A stretch of 64,000 nt of DNA from Corynebacterium caspium DSM 44850 (GTDB lineage: Bacteria > Actinomycetota > Actinomycetes > Mycobacteriales > Mycobacteriaceae): positions 1,736,001 to 1,800,000 of the forward strand of contig NZ_CP047118.1 in NCBI RefSeq assembly GCF_030440555.1, read 5' to 3'. Shown one piece after another: positions 39,796-48,932 of the stretch (positions are counted from its first letter, which is position 1; each line of letters starts with the position of its first letter). The translations under genes and the position numbers were made by a program. The notes beneath the pieces were generated by a model, which saw only the letters and a program-made list of their open reading frames with translations, did not search any database and was not told the origin of the DNA.

Positions 39796-40692
39796 TTAGA
39801 TGGTTACCTGACGAGACCTAATATGTTGCAGTTGTTTGCGTTCTTCGGAATTAAGCTGGCTGTCATTTTTGAGTTCCACCGCAATGGCATCATTAAGTTT
39901 TTCCAGGTCAGCAGCATATGAGTCTACTTCGCGGGCAGGATCTAAATCCCATACCGGCACGGTTACGCCGTGGGTGCGGAAAGCTCCGGCAAATTTAGAG
40001 CCTTCACCAAGTAGGAGTTCACCGCGAGCGGCAATTCTGGCCAAGGCATTAAGAAGCGCATTTTCATTATCGTCGGTGCGTATCCAGCGAATATGGGCCT
40101 TGCCATGGCCTGGATCAACCCACCAAGCAGCACCAGTAGATACCGCTACTGGGTAGGAAGGAATGATGGATTCATTAGCAGTTTGGATGCCTTGGGCGGT
40201 GCGCGGATCCAAGGTTTCCCCAGGGCTCATCCAGTAGGTGAATTCCTGGTGTGCGGTTACTTCCGGCTTTGCGGCAGGATCAATTACCGCAGTAATTGCC
40301 GGCTGGGTGCCATCGTTAACCGTGGAAGTTAGGCTTTCACCAGGTTTCGCAGTGGCTGCCCAGGTTAGCGCATAGGCCAGGTCACGGCCTGGATTTTGGC
40401 TGTGGGATTGCACCTGCAAAGCCACAAAGGCAACATCTTCGCGCACCATGGCGGCAATAGCACCCGGCAAAATGGTGACAATGCGGATGGGACGTTCAAT
40501 CCCTAGAAGCGCCACATTTAATTCAGCGGCAGGTACAAATTCTTGCAAAGCAATAAGCTCAGCCTCAGCGGCGAGTCCACCAAAGGGGCGGGCATCCTTT
40601 TCCAGCGCCGCACGTTCTGCAGCGCGGGCAGCCAATTTAGCTTGGCGACGACTCATGCCCTCCGGCAAAACTTCTTTTTTCTTTTTAGCCAT
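39796..40692 (-). CDS. DUF5926 family protein
   Basis: 298 residues, no signal or membrane span. It begins with a Lys-rich run (AKKKKE), then 'EGMSRRQAKLAARAAERAAL', as in the actinobacterial DUF5926 family. The C-terminal half has 'ARIAARGELLLGEGSKFAGAFR.HGVTVPVWDL'. Function unknown; the Lys-rich head resembles nucleic-acid-associated proteins, which is only a hint. Confidence 0.75.
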   Translation of the reverse strand: MAKKKKEVLPEGMSRRQAKLAARAAERAALEKDARPFGGLAAEAELIALQEFVPAAELNVALLGIERPIRIVTILPGAIAAMVREDVAFVALQVQSHSQNPGRDLAYALTWAATAKPGESLTSTVNDGTQPAITAVIDPAAKPEVTAHQEFTYWMSPGETLDPRTAQGIQTANESIIPSYPVAVSTGAAWWVDPGHGKAHIRWIRTDDNENALLNALARIAARGELLLGEGSKFAGAFRTHGVTVPVWDLDPAREVDSYAADLEKLNDAIAVELKNDSQLNSEERKQLQHIRSRQVTI

Positions 40693-40776
40693 AGAGCATA
40701 AACTACCCCACCGCTGGCCGCAGGTATATCTGAGGCCAGTTGCGGTGAGCTAATTAAGGGGCTCCTAGCCGCAGGT

Positions 40777-41721
40777 TTAGAAGAATTTGCTCTGGATTTC
40801 CTGAAGAGTCCGCACCGAGTGATCTAAGCGTTCTTGTTCGTGATCAGAGATTTCTAGCTCTACTACCCGACGAATTCCCTGGCGATTAATAATAGCCGGG
40901 GTGCCAATATAAACATCTTCATGGCCATATTCACCGTGCAGCAAGGCACTTACTGGCAGCGCCACATTTTGGTTTTGTAGCACTGCCCGAGTAATGCGCG
41001 CCAAACCCATTCCGATGCCATAAGAGGTAGATCCCTTGGCATCAATAATGTGGTAGGCGGCATCGCGAGTGGTTTCAAAAATGGCTTCTAGCCGTGGTTC
41101 TAGCTCTGGATCCTTTTCCAATTTACGACGCATGGAAACCCCCGCAATAGTGGCTGAGGAGAGCACGGGAAGTTCTGTATCCCCATGTTCGCCAATAATG
41201 TAGGAGTGCACAGAGCTTGGGGCGGTCTCATAAAGTTCGCCGAGCATATAGCGGAAACGAGCCGAATCCAAGATGGTGCCAGAGCCAATCACCCGCTGCC
41301 AGTCCAGGCCAGAGACCTTCCAAGTGGTGTAGGTGAGAATATCTACGGGGTTCGAAGCCACCAAGAAAATGCCATCGAAACCGTGCGCCATTACTTCTTT
41401 GACGATGGAACTAATAATTTTAATATTCTTATCCACCAAATCCAGGCGGGTCTCACCAGGTTTTTGAGGAGCACCGGCACAAATAACCACCATGGCGGCA
41501 TCGCGGCAATCTTCATAAGTGCCGCTAGTTATGCGAGTAGGAGAATGCGCCCAAACAGAGCCATGGTTTAAATCCATGACATTGCCTTCAAGTTTCTTCT
41601 CATCAATATCGATCATGGCCAGATGATCAATAGTTCCCTGGTTGACTAGGGCAAAGGCATATGCAACCCCCACATCACCAGCTCCGATGAGAACAACTTT
41701 ATTACCGACTGCTTCCTTCAT
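40777..41721 (-). CDS. ldh: L-lactate dehydrogenase
   Basis: NAD-dependent reduction of pyruvate to L-lactate. 314 residues. The Rossmann motif is '[17 protein letters not shown]', the substrate Arg loop is in '[19 protein letters not shown]', and the active-site His is in '[10 protein letters not shown]'. Start: ATG at 41721, since AAGGATG places the Shine-Dalgarno over the earlier in-frame ATG at 41730. No obvious operon partners. Confidence 0.96.
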   Translation of the reverse strand: MKEAVGNKVVLIGAGDVGVAYAFALVNQGTIDHLAMIDIDEKKLEGNVMDLNHGSVWAHSPTRITSGTYEDCRDAAMVVICAGAPQKPGETRLDLVDKNIKIISSIVKEVMAHGFDGIFLVASNPVDILTYTTWKVSGLDWQRVIGSGTILDSARFRYMLGELYETAPSSVHSYIIGEHGDTELPVLSSATIAGVSMRRKLEKDPELEPRLEAIFETTRDAAYHIIDAKGSTSYGIGMGLARITRAVLQNQNVALPVSALLHGEYGHEDVYIGTPAIINRQGIRRVVELEISDHEQERLDHSVRTLQEIQSKFF

Positions 41722-41829
41722 TGTGCACATCCTTATATATCAGGCTCAGCTAAATCTTTTCTGCGGCGGTATGCGGTGGTAGTGACCGCCACTGCGGCCT
41801 CCGCCGCCTCCACCGCTACCGGCGTCCGC

Positions 41830-42492
41830 TTACTCTGGCAAGCGGCAAGCTACTCCCGTGGAATGATGCGGGCAGTAGCCATCGGGAATCTTGTGTAGAT
41901 ACTGCTGGTGTTCATCTTCTGCCAGGTAGAACGTACCAGCGGGGGTATCAGCTAGGGTTTTTACCTCGGTGGTAATTTGTCCAAAGCCGGCATCGGCAAG
42001 CTGCTTAGCGTAGTGGGAAACAATTTCTTGGGCCTGGGCAGCTTCTTCTGGAGTAGAGGTATAAATGGCCGAACGATACTGCGTACCTACGTCATTGCCT
42101 TGGCGGAATCCCTGGGTGGGATCGTGGGCTTCCATGGTTTTGGCAATCAAATCTGCAAAACTAACCTGTTCTGGATCATAAATTACGCGCACAATTTCGG
42201 TGTGATTAGTACGTCCGCTGCATACTTCGCGGTAGGTAGGATTAGGCGTTTGACCACCGGCAAAGCCTACTGCGGTGGCCTCTACACCGGGGGTTTCCCA
42301 AAAGATTTTTTCCGCACCCCAGTAGCAGCCCAGGCCAACATAAACTTCGCGCTGCTCTGGGCGCCAAGGCCCAGTAATTGGGGTGCCTAAAACCGCGTGG
42401 GGTTGCGGGTTGGGCAATACCGGGTGCGAACCACCGGCGAGGGTATCTGCTGGATCAACTAACGACGGCTTGGGGGCAAAAAGAAAGCCCAT
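41830..42492 (-). CDS. msrA: Peptide methionine sulfoxide reductase A
   Basis: Reduces methionine-S-sulfoxide in proteins. 220 residues with active-site motif 'GLGCYWGAEKIFW' (Tyr where many have Phe) and resolving Cys in 'HSTGVACRLPE'. An N-terminal extension of about 45 residues precedes the catalytic domain, as in related actinobacteria. GAAGGAG precedes the ATG. It is divergent from sodA, another oxidative-stress gene, with 146 bases between. Confidence 0.95.
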   Translation of the reverse strand: MGFLFAPKPSLVDPADTLAGGSHPVLPNPQPHAVLGTPITGPWRPEQREVYVGLGCYWGAEKIFWETPGVEATAVGFAGGQTPNPTYREVCSGRTNHTEIVRVIYDPEQVSFADLIAKTMEAHDPTQGFRQGNDVGTQYRSAIYTSTPEEAAQAQEIVSHYAKQLADAGFGQITTEVKTLADTPAGTFYLAEDEHQQYLHKIPDGYCPHHSTGVACRLPE

Positions 42493-42638
42493 TATTTCTC
42501 CTTCACCTGGTTATAAAAGTACTCTGAACGGCCTTTTTTAAGAGTTAACCTGCATAAACGTTGCATTTAAATTTGGCCGTCTTAGCATGGAGACTACACC
42601 TTTTATAAAAGAGGCTGCATTGAAAGGATTTTACAATC

Positions 42639-43262
42639 ATGGCTGTTTATACGCTGCCCGCTCTCCCTTATGACTACGATGCCCTGGAGCCACATATCTC
42701 CGCAGAGATCATGCGCTTGCATCATGACAAGCACCACCAAGCTTATGTTGATGGTGCAAATGCCGCACTTGCAGCTCTAGAAACAGCCCGTGAAAACGGA
42801 ACAGATCAAAATACGATCCGTGCTCTCTCTAAAAATCTGGCCTTTAACCTGGGCGGACACACCAACCACTCCATTTTCTGGAAGAATCTTTCCCCTAATG
42901 GTGGCGGCGAACCCACTGGTGAACTAGCTGCAGCAATCGACCGTGATTTCGGCTCTTTTGAAAAATTCAAAGCTCATTTCTCCGATGCCGCCTTGGCTTT
43001 GCAGGGTTCCGGTTGGGCAGTACTTGGCTTTGATCACGTAGGTAAGCGTCTAGTCATCGAGCAGATGACTGATCAGCAAGGAAACCTCTCAATTAATCTC
43101 ACTCCGCTACTTTTGCTGGATATGTGGGAGCACGCCTTCTACCTGCAGTATAAGAATGTTAAGGCTGATTATGTGGCTTCGGTATGGAATATCTTCAACT
43201 GGGAAGATGTAGCCAAGCGCTTTGCGGCTGCAGCTTCTAGTTGCTGCAATGAAGAATTCTAA
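42639..43262 (+). CDS. sodA: Superoxide dismutase (Mn/Fe family)
   Basis: 207 residues. Metal ligands are visible: His in '[17 protein letters not shown]', His in '[13 protein letters not shown]', and Asp/His in '[16 protein letters not shown]'. The Gly-rich '[10 protein letters not shown]' and residues around it suggest Mn preference, not proven. The C-terminus is odd: after '[12 protein letters not shown]' it ends ASSCCNEEF with a vicinal Cys pair. GAAAGGA lies about 11 bases upstream. Its stop is 12 bases from the stop of the converging nuclease gene, with no terminator hairpin between. Confidence 0.96.
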   Translation: MAVYTLPALPYDYDALEPHISAEIMRLHHDKHHQAYVDGANAALAALETARENGTDQNTIRALSKNLAFNLGGHTNHSIFWKNLSPNGGGEPTGELAAAIDRDFGSFEKFKAHFSDAALALQGSGWAVLGFDHVGKRLVIEQMTDQQGNLSINLTPLLLLDMWEHAFYLQYKNVKADYVASVWNIFNWEDVAKRFAAAASSCCNEEF

Positions 43263-43274
43263 AAACTAGCCCTA

Positions 43275-44774
43275 TTAGCTTGTTAGCACTTCTACCCCGG
43301 GGGTTCCGGCAGCTAACCACTGTCGAACCGCCGCGGTAGCCCGGCAATCATCCTCGTTATAACTAAGCAGGAGGTTCCGGGCTTTTTTGCGGTCTTCTTC
43401 GGGGGCCGCAGGATCAGTGGCCACCTGATAAATATTTATCGATTCTTCCCCATCGAGACCAGACTCGCGCCACTGAAAACCTGCGTGCGGAGCCACTACT
43501 TTTAAGCCTAAACCTTGGGTACCCACCAACTGGCCGCGTACTGCGGCAAAGACATCAATCCACTGCGCACTACTAATAAATTCCTCAATTTCAGCTAATT
43601 CCGGCGCAATTAAATCCCCAAAACGCTGCCCCCCAAAACGTTTGGCAGATTGGCGCAGCAAATGGTTTTCCCCATTATTGGAATAGCAATAAACCCCAAC
43701 ATCTGGCCCTAACTGCGGTTTTAACCAAGCCCAGAAGCGCGCAAAATTCTCGCCTTCAGCTGCTGTCCCCAATTCTCCCCAGGTGATAAAGGCTTGATAG
43801 GTATCGCCATCCCACGCACCCCATAAATAAGCGCCGTGGTCTAAATAGGCTTCCATATCAATATCTATTTCATGGGCAAAACGCGGTATAGCTGGGGTTA
43901 TAGCCGGCTGACGACGCAAAATCTGTACCCCGGCGCGCCAAGCTTTAGCTAAGGCAGAAGCTTGCGGAAGGTCGGCTTCTATTAGTTCGGTCACCGTATT
44001 AATTCCTTGATCGCGAAAACTTTGAGCTTTGCCGCCAGGAAGAAATAGAGAAATATCATCTGCCGCAACCAAGATTGGTTCGCATTGCTTCCAGAAACCA
44101 CAATTATCGCATTCGCGCACCCGCATCGGAGCAGTAGGAATGGGTTGCGCCAAAGCCCGATCCAGATCCTTTTGGTGCGCCCCGGTATCAATTAGATATG
44201 CCCGCTGCCGATCTTGGCCAATAATCCCGCCTAAACCGGAATTAACCCCTAATTCAGTAAGTGCGCGCGCAGCCAAACCCAGGGAATAATTAACCATTGG
44301 ATTAGTACGTATTCGCGCTGGTACTTCAAAAATTTCCCCCAAACCTAAACGCTTAGTGGCCAAAGCCTGCACGATGCCAGCACCAGGACGGGCTACCCGT
44401 TTATTAGTCACCTCTATGGGGATATAGGTGCCATCAGGCATTCTTACCAATATATCTACTTGCACTGCCCAATCGGCGGTGGCAAAACGCGCACGGGTGA
44501 TTAGGGAAGCTTGTTGCGCAATAGCTTCTAAGGTTTCTAATTCTTGGGCAAAATCTTGGCTGTGGATATCGATGCGTCGAAAATTCTTTTTATCCCCAAT
44601 AGCTGGATGTTGCGGTAAAAGTTGCGCAGTTTCTACCCAGGCGGCCATGGTGCGCGCCCGACGCTCCTGCGATACGGCAGTATTTGCGATCTCTGGAAAA
44701 TGGCGTTTTTGCACCGCTTTCCAGCGACAACCCACCAAATCTGCGGGAGTAGGAAGAAAATCAACAACAGTCAC
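43275..44774 (-). CDS. TM0106-family RecB-like nuclease with RNase H-like domain
   Basis: 499 residues. The N-terminal half is a PD-(D/E)xK/RecB-like region ('VDILVRMPDGTYIPIEVTNKRVARPG') followed by Cys-containing 'VRECDNCGFWKQCEPI', as in Fe-S-binding RecB-type nucleases. The C-terminal half is a YprB/RNase H-like domain ('FAHEIDIDMEAYLDHG', 'EDDCRATAAVRQWL'). DNA processing is inferred. Start: GTG at 44774. Confidence 0.82.
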   Translation of the reverse strand: MTVVDFLPTPADLVGCRWKAVQKRHFPEIANTAVSQERRARTMAAWVETAQLLPQHPAIGDKKNFRRIDIHSQDFAQELETLEAIAQQASLITRARFATADWAVQVDILVRMPDGTYIPIEVTNKRVARPGAGIVQALATKRLGLGEIFEVPARIRTNPMVNYSLGLAARALTELGVNSGLGGIIGQDRQRAYLIDTGAHQKDLDRALAQPIPTAPMRVRECDNCGFWKQCEPILVAADDISLFLPGGKAQSFRDQGINTVTELIEADLPQASALAKAWRAGVQILRRQPAITPAIPRFAHEIDIDMEAYLDHGAYLWGAWDGDTYQAFITWGELGTAAEGENFARFWAWLKPQLGPDVGVYCYSNNGENHLLRQSAKRFGGQRFGDLIAPELAEIEEFISSAQWIDVFAAVRGQLVGTQGLGLKVVAPHAGFQWRESGLDGEESINIYQVATDPAAPEEDRKKARNLLLSYNEDDCRATAAVRQWLAAGTPGVEVLTS

Positions 44775-44845
44775 AACTGAAATAGCCTACTAGGCAGGTA
44801 GGGTTATAGCAGATACCGCACCGACAAAGATCTAGGGATGAAATC

Positions 44846-45469
44846 ATGGGATTGCTGAACTCTCTGCTCAAAAAACGCGCGCAATATGTAGGAGAAATCA
44901 AGGCTGCTGAGAAGCGTGCGCTGGGTGAAGTTAAGGCCGCGGCTAAAGCAGAAGCACGCCGGGCTAAGTTAATAGTGCAGGCGGAAAAGAATCTGCTTAA
45001 AGCGGAATCGAAGGCTTTAAAAACTCGCCGGCGGCATGAATATCGCTTGGCTAAAAACCAGTTAGCTCAGATTCAGGCTGGCAAGATTAATAAGAAGCGC
45101 GTGGCCCAATGGTTGGGCGCTGGACGTCTGCTTAGCGTAGTAGCTATTCCTTTGGCTTATCGGGGAGTTACGATGCTGCGCGAACAGCTAAATAAAAACG
45201 AAGCCAGCAAATACGGTATTAGTACCGAACAACTTGCTACATATTCAGGTTATGGGGCTCCGCTTAAAGCTCGTATTGCTGGATTACGTAAGCAGGTGGA
45301 AGCACAGCGCGGGGGTGCTAATTTCAAACATGATGCTTTAGCGCGACTTGATGAGTTAATGCAGGCTGTTGATAATGCAGAACATATGACTCCACAATTG
45401 CGCTCGGATGCGCATCTATCTATTTCTACTGACCTCAATCAGCTTTCTCAAGAAATTTCCAAGCGTTAA
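44846..45469 (+). CDS. DUF6474 family protein
   Basis: 207 residues. The first 90 are a charged Ala/Lys/Glu helix ('AAEKRALGEVKAAAKAEARRAK') likely to form a coiled coil. A hydrophobic segment (about 92-112) could be a membrane helix, followed by a helical C-terminal domain. It matches corynebacterial DUF6474 proteins in outline. Function unknown. Confidence 0.7.
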   Translation: MGLLNSLLKKRAQYVGEIKAAEKRALGEVKAAAKAEARRAKLIVQAEKNLLKAESKALKTRRRHEYRLAKNQLAQIQAGKINKKRVAQWLGAGRLLSVVAIPLAYRGVTMLREQLNKNEASKYGISTEQLATYSGYGAPLKARIAGLRKQVEAQRGGANFKHDALARLDELMQAVDNAEHMTPQLRSDAHLSISTDLNQLSQEISKR

Positions 45470-45953
45470 TAATTTTGGCTTTTAATAGCTATTCCCTGCT
45501 AAGGGCCTTTTGGCTACTTAAATACTTCAGAAACAGGCCAGTGAATCTGATCCCAATCAGCTTTGCTGGCCTGTTGCCTTTGATCGCTTAAAGCTAATAA
45601 TCATGGAGAAATTCATTTCCTTAATAGAGGTCAATAGACTAGACCTTTAACAAAGATATAGGTCAAACAGGGGCCCTAACTAGCTTAAAATACCCTGTCA
45701 AAACTCTTTTTATATGCAAGACTATATTTTTTTATAACTAGAAATTGTCATAAATTCTTGCTGGTAGGCAGCCCTCATAACCGGGTCTAAAATTAGTAGC
45801 TAAGCTGGAATAACCATTTGCTATGCGGCTTGGAAATATCTTTTTATAGTTAGTCATTTCCCTCGTGCTACTCTTAAACCAAATCCTATAAAACTGGTTT
45901 TTGCCTACATTTCCCTAAAGCTTAAAACCGCACCGCGAAGAAAGGCTACTCAC
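45470..45953. other. AT-rich intergenic region upstream of lsr2
   Basis: About 480 bases without a convincing gene on either strand. It contains the nested hairpin at 45532-45575 and long A/T runs (for example near 45715-45740). Lsr2-type proteins bind AT-rich DNA, so autoregulation here is plausible but inferred. Confidence 0.6.
45532..45575. other. Nested hairpin upstream of lsr2
   Basis: AACAGGCCAG pairs perfectly with CTGGCCTGTT (10 bp), enclosing a second hairpin CTGAT-CCCA-ATCAG. No T-run follows on either strand, so it is not a standard terminator. It lies 63 bases after the DUF6474 stop. Confidence 0.6.
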
Positions 45954-46295
45954 TTGGCACGCAAGGAAGTAATCAAGTACTTTGACGATTTAGATGGCAC
46001 CGAACTGGACTCCAGCCAGGTGAACATCCTTCGTTTCGCATTCCAAGGTAAGAGTTACTATTTGGACCTCTCACCTGAAAATGCTGAAGAATTTCAAGAA
46101 ATAATGGAACGCTATATCCAACACGCTCATGTTGATACTGCGGCCTCTACTGGCAATAGTCGCAACAATACTATTGCTCGTCGGGATTATAATCCCACTA
46201 AGGTTCGCGTTTGGGCGCGTCAAGCTGGATATCAAATTTCTGAGCGGGGTAAAATTCCTCACGAAATCATTGCCGCTTATCGCGCTGCTAATTAA
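45954..46295 (+). CDS. lsr2: Lsr2-family nucleoid-associated protein
   Basis: 113 residues, the usual Lsr2 length. The N-terminal oligomerisation domain is 'LDGTELDSSQVNILRFAFQGKSYYLDLSPEN'. The C-terminal AT-hook-like DNA-binding domain has 'VRVWARQAGYQISERGKIPHEI' where other members show an R-G-R core; here it reads ERGKI. It compacts and silences AT-rich, often foreign DNA; the AT-rich pilus locus would be a natural target, which is inference. Start: TTG at 45954 with GAAGAAAGG eight bases upstream. Confidence 0.93.
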   Translation: MARKEVIKYFDDLDGTELDSSQVNILRFAFQGKSYYLDLSPENAEEFQEIMERYIQHAHVDTAASTGNSRNNTIARRDYNPTKVRVWARQAGYQISERGKIPHEIIAAYRAAN

Positions 46296-46320
46296 GAGCT
46301 TAAAGCGCAATATAATATTA

Positions 46321-46357
46321 AAAAGTAGAGGGCCAGTTTAACTAGCCCTCTACTTTT
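46321..46357. terminator. Bidirectional terminator between lsr2 and hrrA
   Basis: AAAAGTAGAGGGC and GCCCTCTACTTTT form a perfect 13-bp stem with an 11-base loop, ending in a T-run on both strands. It serves both converging genes. Confidence 0.93.
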
Positions 46358-46374
46358 AATTTTGCCTAAAACAC

Positions 46375-47025
46375 TTAGATAACACCTTGTTCACGGGCGG
46401 CAGCTACTGCAGAAGTGCGCGAGCGTACCCCTAGCTTGTCATAAATATGTACCAGGTGAGACTTAACAGTGGCCTCAGAAAGCATTAGGGTTTGACCAAT
46501 TTCACGGTTCGAATTACCTGCTGCTACTAAGCCCAAAACTTCCAATTCACGTGGGGTTAGTGAAGACCGCGGAGTACGCACTCGAGTCATCAAACGATCC
46601 GCCACAATCGGGGAGAGAGCGGAATCTCCATCGGCAGCTGAACGCACTGCCTGAATGAGTTCTGTCGGCGGGGCATCTTTAAGCAAATAGCCCACAGCAC
46701 CGGCTTCAATAGCTCCCAGAATATCTGCATCAGTATCGTAGTTAGTTACCACCAATACCTTTGGTGGACTAGTCATAGCTGCTTGAATCTCCGCGGTAGC
46801 TTGGGCGCCGGTAGTTACCTTGGTGCCTTCTACCCCTGGACCAAAACGAAGGTCCATCAGGATTACATCAATTCCACCAGCCAGTGCGGCAGAAATAGCA
46901 GCATCAGCGGTTGCTACTTCCCCAATTACCTCAATATCTTCGACGCCATCCAAAATTGCTCGTAAGCCCATACGAACGATTTCATGATCATCCGCCAAAA
47001 GAACTCGGATCTTCTTATGACTCAT
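46375..47025 (-). CDS. hrrA: NarL/LuxR-family response regulator, HrrA/ChrA-like
   Basis: 216 residues. The receiver has 'LLADDHEIVRMGLRAIL', the phospho-Asp in 'DVILMDLRFGPG' and Lys in 'YLLKDAPP'. The LuxR helix-turn-helix is 'LTPRELEVLGLVAAGNSNREIGQTLMLSEATVKSHLVHIYDKLG'. Sequence style and position after sodA resemble corynebacterial heme-responsive regulators, with HrrA favoured by synteny as I recall it. No heme gene is in the window, so the assignment rests on similarity. ATG at 47025 (AAGGG eight bases upstream) is preferred over GTG at 47034. Confidence 0.8.
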   Translation of the reverse strand: MSHKKIRVLLADDHEIVRMGLRAILDGVEDIEVIGEVATADAAISAALAGGIDVILMDLRFGPGVEGTKVTTGAQATAEIQAAMTSPPKVLVVTNYDTDADILGAIEAGAVGYLLKDAPPTELIQAVRSAADGDSALSPIVADRLMTRVRTPRSSLTPRELEVLGLVAAGNSNREIGQTLMLSEATVKSHLVHIYDKLGVRSRTSAVAAAREQGVI

Positions 47026-47104
47026 ATCTTCCACCCTTCACTGCATTTATCACGCTTTAGGTTGAGTGTAGTCCTTTAAGGCAAAACACACGTACTATTT
47101 AAAC

Positions 47105-48328
47105 TTACTCTGCGTTCTCAGCAATAATTGGAACGGCCACACTAACAGCAGTCCCGGCCCCTGGATTGGACTCGATTGTGAACTCACCACCAATTTCCTG
47201 GGAGCGCCTGCGCATTGCATCTAAACCAACATGTCCCAGGCCAGCGGGCTTATTTACCACTGCCACTGGATCAAATCCCTGCCCATTATCCACCACATCT
47301 ACGCGCACCTCTCCGGCACTGTAATTTACCGAAATTCGAGCTTTAGAAGCTTTTGCGTGCTTCATCACATTTCCCACTGCCCCCTGGGCAACTCGCAATA
47401 AAGTAGCCTCTACTTTCATTGGTAGCGGAAATACTTCCCCATCAACAACCACATCAATATCCATATCTGCAGAAGCCCCAAAAGATTCTGCCACCCGCTT
47501 CAAAGCGCCCTCAAAAGAGGTTTCCGATAAACTTGCTGGCTGCAAAGCGGCAATCATTGCCCGAGCTTCTGCCAAATTATCGGCAGCGATGCGTCGTACC
47601 TGCGTCATGCGCTCTTCCACTGGGGCACGCTTTTCTGGCGAGAGCCCCGTGGCCTCCAAATCCCGGCTTGCCGCATGGATGAGCATCTGAATGCTAGAAA
47701 GCCCCTGAGCTACGGTGTCGTGAATTTCGTGGGCAATGCGCTGCCTTTCTGCAGCCATTCCGGCGGCATGCTCACTAGCGGCAAGCTGGCTTCGGGTATC
47801 GCGTAATTCCATAATGAGTTGCTGGCGTTCCTCAGAAACCTGCCACAGTCGTCGAAAAGCCCCATAAACTCCCACAATTATTAGGGCCGACAAACTAGGT
47901 CCTAATACTCCACCGGGGGTTAAACCGGCCGGAATCTGAATAAAGATGGCCACAATAGTGGTAAGTACCACGGCGATAATGCCGCGGAAATCATTAAATA
48001 CCAACAGAAAAACAAAAAACATTGGCAAGATTAGATAAATAGCAATCGGGGTTACCGGCAGCATGAGAATCCACAACATGCTAAGCACTGTTAACCAACC
48101 CCATTGAGCTATCTCTGGCCACTCACTCCAGCGCCGCGAACCATAAAAATGTGCAATGGCATAAGCCGCACATAAAACCAGATTCATTATTGCCATAGTG
48201 TGCGGCAAATTCCGCGACATAAAGGCAATAACTAGCAATAAAACCCCACTTAACACATCAATGGCGCTAACTAAGGCTGCAAAGGTGCGATCATCTTGCC
48301 GGCTCATATGGCTTAGGCTGTTGGTCAT
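47105..48328 (-). CDS. hrrS: Sensor histidine kinase, HrrS-like
   Basis: 407 residues. Six or so membrane spans (about 25-205) form the sensor. The HisKA_3 site is 'RQRIAHEIHDTVAQGLSSIQ', with the phospho-accepting His followed by Glu-Ile-His-Asp. The ATPase domain has 'GAVGNVMKHAKA', 'VVDNGQGFDP' and 'GLGHVGLDAMRRRSQEIGG'. It would phosphorylate HrrA, which starts 79 bases downstream. Start: ATG at 48328, with TAATAT ending seven bases upstream, as expected for a leaderless mRNA; ATG at 48307 is possible. A longer frame to 48520 runs antisense through the divergent lipoprotein and is rejected. Confidence 0.8.
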   Translation of the reverse strand: MTNSLSHMSRQDDRTFAALVSAIDVLSGVLLLVIAFMSRNLPHTMAIMNLVLCAAYAIAHFYGSRRWSEWPEIAQWGWLTVLSMLWILMLPVTPIAIYLILPMFFVFLLVFNDFRGIIAVVLTTIVAIFIQIPAGLTPGGVLGPSLSALIIVGVYGAFRRLWQVSEERQQLIMELRDTRSQLAASEHAAGMAAERQRIAHEIHDTVAQGLSSIQMLIHAASRDLEATGLSPEKRAPVEERMTQVRRIAADNLAEARAMIAALQPASLSETSFEGALKRVAESFGASADMDIDVVVDGEVFPLPMKVEATLLRVAQGAVGNVMKHAKASKARISVNYSAGEVRVDVVDNGQGFDPVAVVNKPAGLGHVGLDAMRRRSQEIGGEFTIESNPGAGTAVSVAVPIIAENAE

Positions 48329-48341
48329 GCGTCGAATATTA
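48314..48341. promoter_or_regulatory. Overlapping divergent leaderless promoter/start region
   Basis: CATG at 48326-48329 supplies start codons on both strands. A TANNNT hexamer lies exactly seven bases upstream of each: TAGGCT (48314-48319) for the plus gene and TAATAT (complement of 48336-48341) for the minus gene. Neither has a Shine-Dalgarno or a good -35. Confidence 0.55.
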
Positions 48342-48926
48342 CCGTTAGCTTGTGTCGCCTTACTTGCCGCCTGCACTGCAGCTCCCCCCACTGCTCCAGA
48401 GGCTGCTGCTCCGAAGGCTAACGCGAGCACCACTGCAAGTACCACTGCAAGCGAGACCGCGCCCGCATACGATTCCAACCTCCCCCTTAGCGCCCACCCC
48501 GAACCAGCCGGCGGGCGCACGGGTTGGGAAGAGTGCCCCTATTTAGATACCCAGTGGTTGGCAGATACCAATGGGCAGAAAGTAACTGGCATCGGAGTTG
48601 ATTGGCGCTTTGATACTCCTGCTTGTGTGTTTTGGTCCTTTCCCCCAGAACCGCAGGCAGAGATAATTTTCCGCCATACTGCTACCCCCGCTGCAGCCCG
48701 AGAGATTGTGGATTATTTTGCTCCCGTGGCAGATTCTTCGCTGGCTGAACTTCCAGGCGGCTGGTCTGGCGGCAGACTAGGGGCTACTGGAAATGGTTCA
48801 GTTTTTGCGGTGGCGCGGGAAAATATCGCACTAATCGTTATTAGTAATCAAGAGCAATCATTTAAAGCTGAACAGATCGCCCAGCAAGCCCTAGATGCGG
48901 CCACCGCCCAGGGTTTACTGCCTTAA
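48327..48926 (+). CDS. DUF3558-type lipoprotein
   Basis: 199 residues with signal peptide and lipobox 'LLAAC' (Cys16), a Thr/Ala/Pro-rich linker to about residue 60, then a compact domain starting 'WEECPYLDTQWLADTNGQKV' with Cys in 'FDTPACVFWSFPP'. This fits DUF3558 lipoproteins. It is divergent from the sensor kinase; a function in sensing the same signal is possible but unproven. Its stop is seven bases before the end of the converging small membrane protein gene. Confidence 0.75.
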   Translation: MRRILPLACVALLAACTAAPPTAPEAAAPKANASTTASTTASETAPAYDSNLPLSAHPEPAGGRTGWEECPYLDTQWLADTNGQKVTGIGVDWRFDTPACVFWSFPPEPQAEIIFRHTATPAAAREIVDYFAPVADSSLAELPGGWSGGRLGATGNGSVFAVARENIALIVISNQEQSFKAEQIAQQALDAATAQGLLP

Positions 48927-48932
48927 ACGCGC

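Noticed and set aside
45954..46295. Prophage marker because of lsr2
   Set aside because: No integrase, capsid, terminase or attachment repeats around it; Lsr2 is also a core chromosomal protein.
48329..48520. N-terminal extension of the sensor kinase to 48520
   Set aside because: It runs antisense through the DUF3558 lipoprotein signal and linker, is Ala/Gly-biased shadow sequence, and the kinase starts well at 48328 or 48307.
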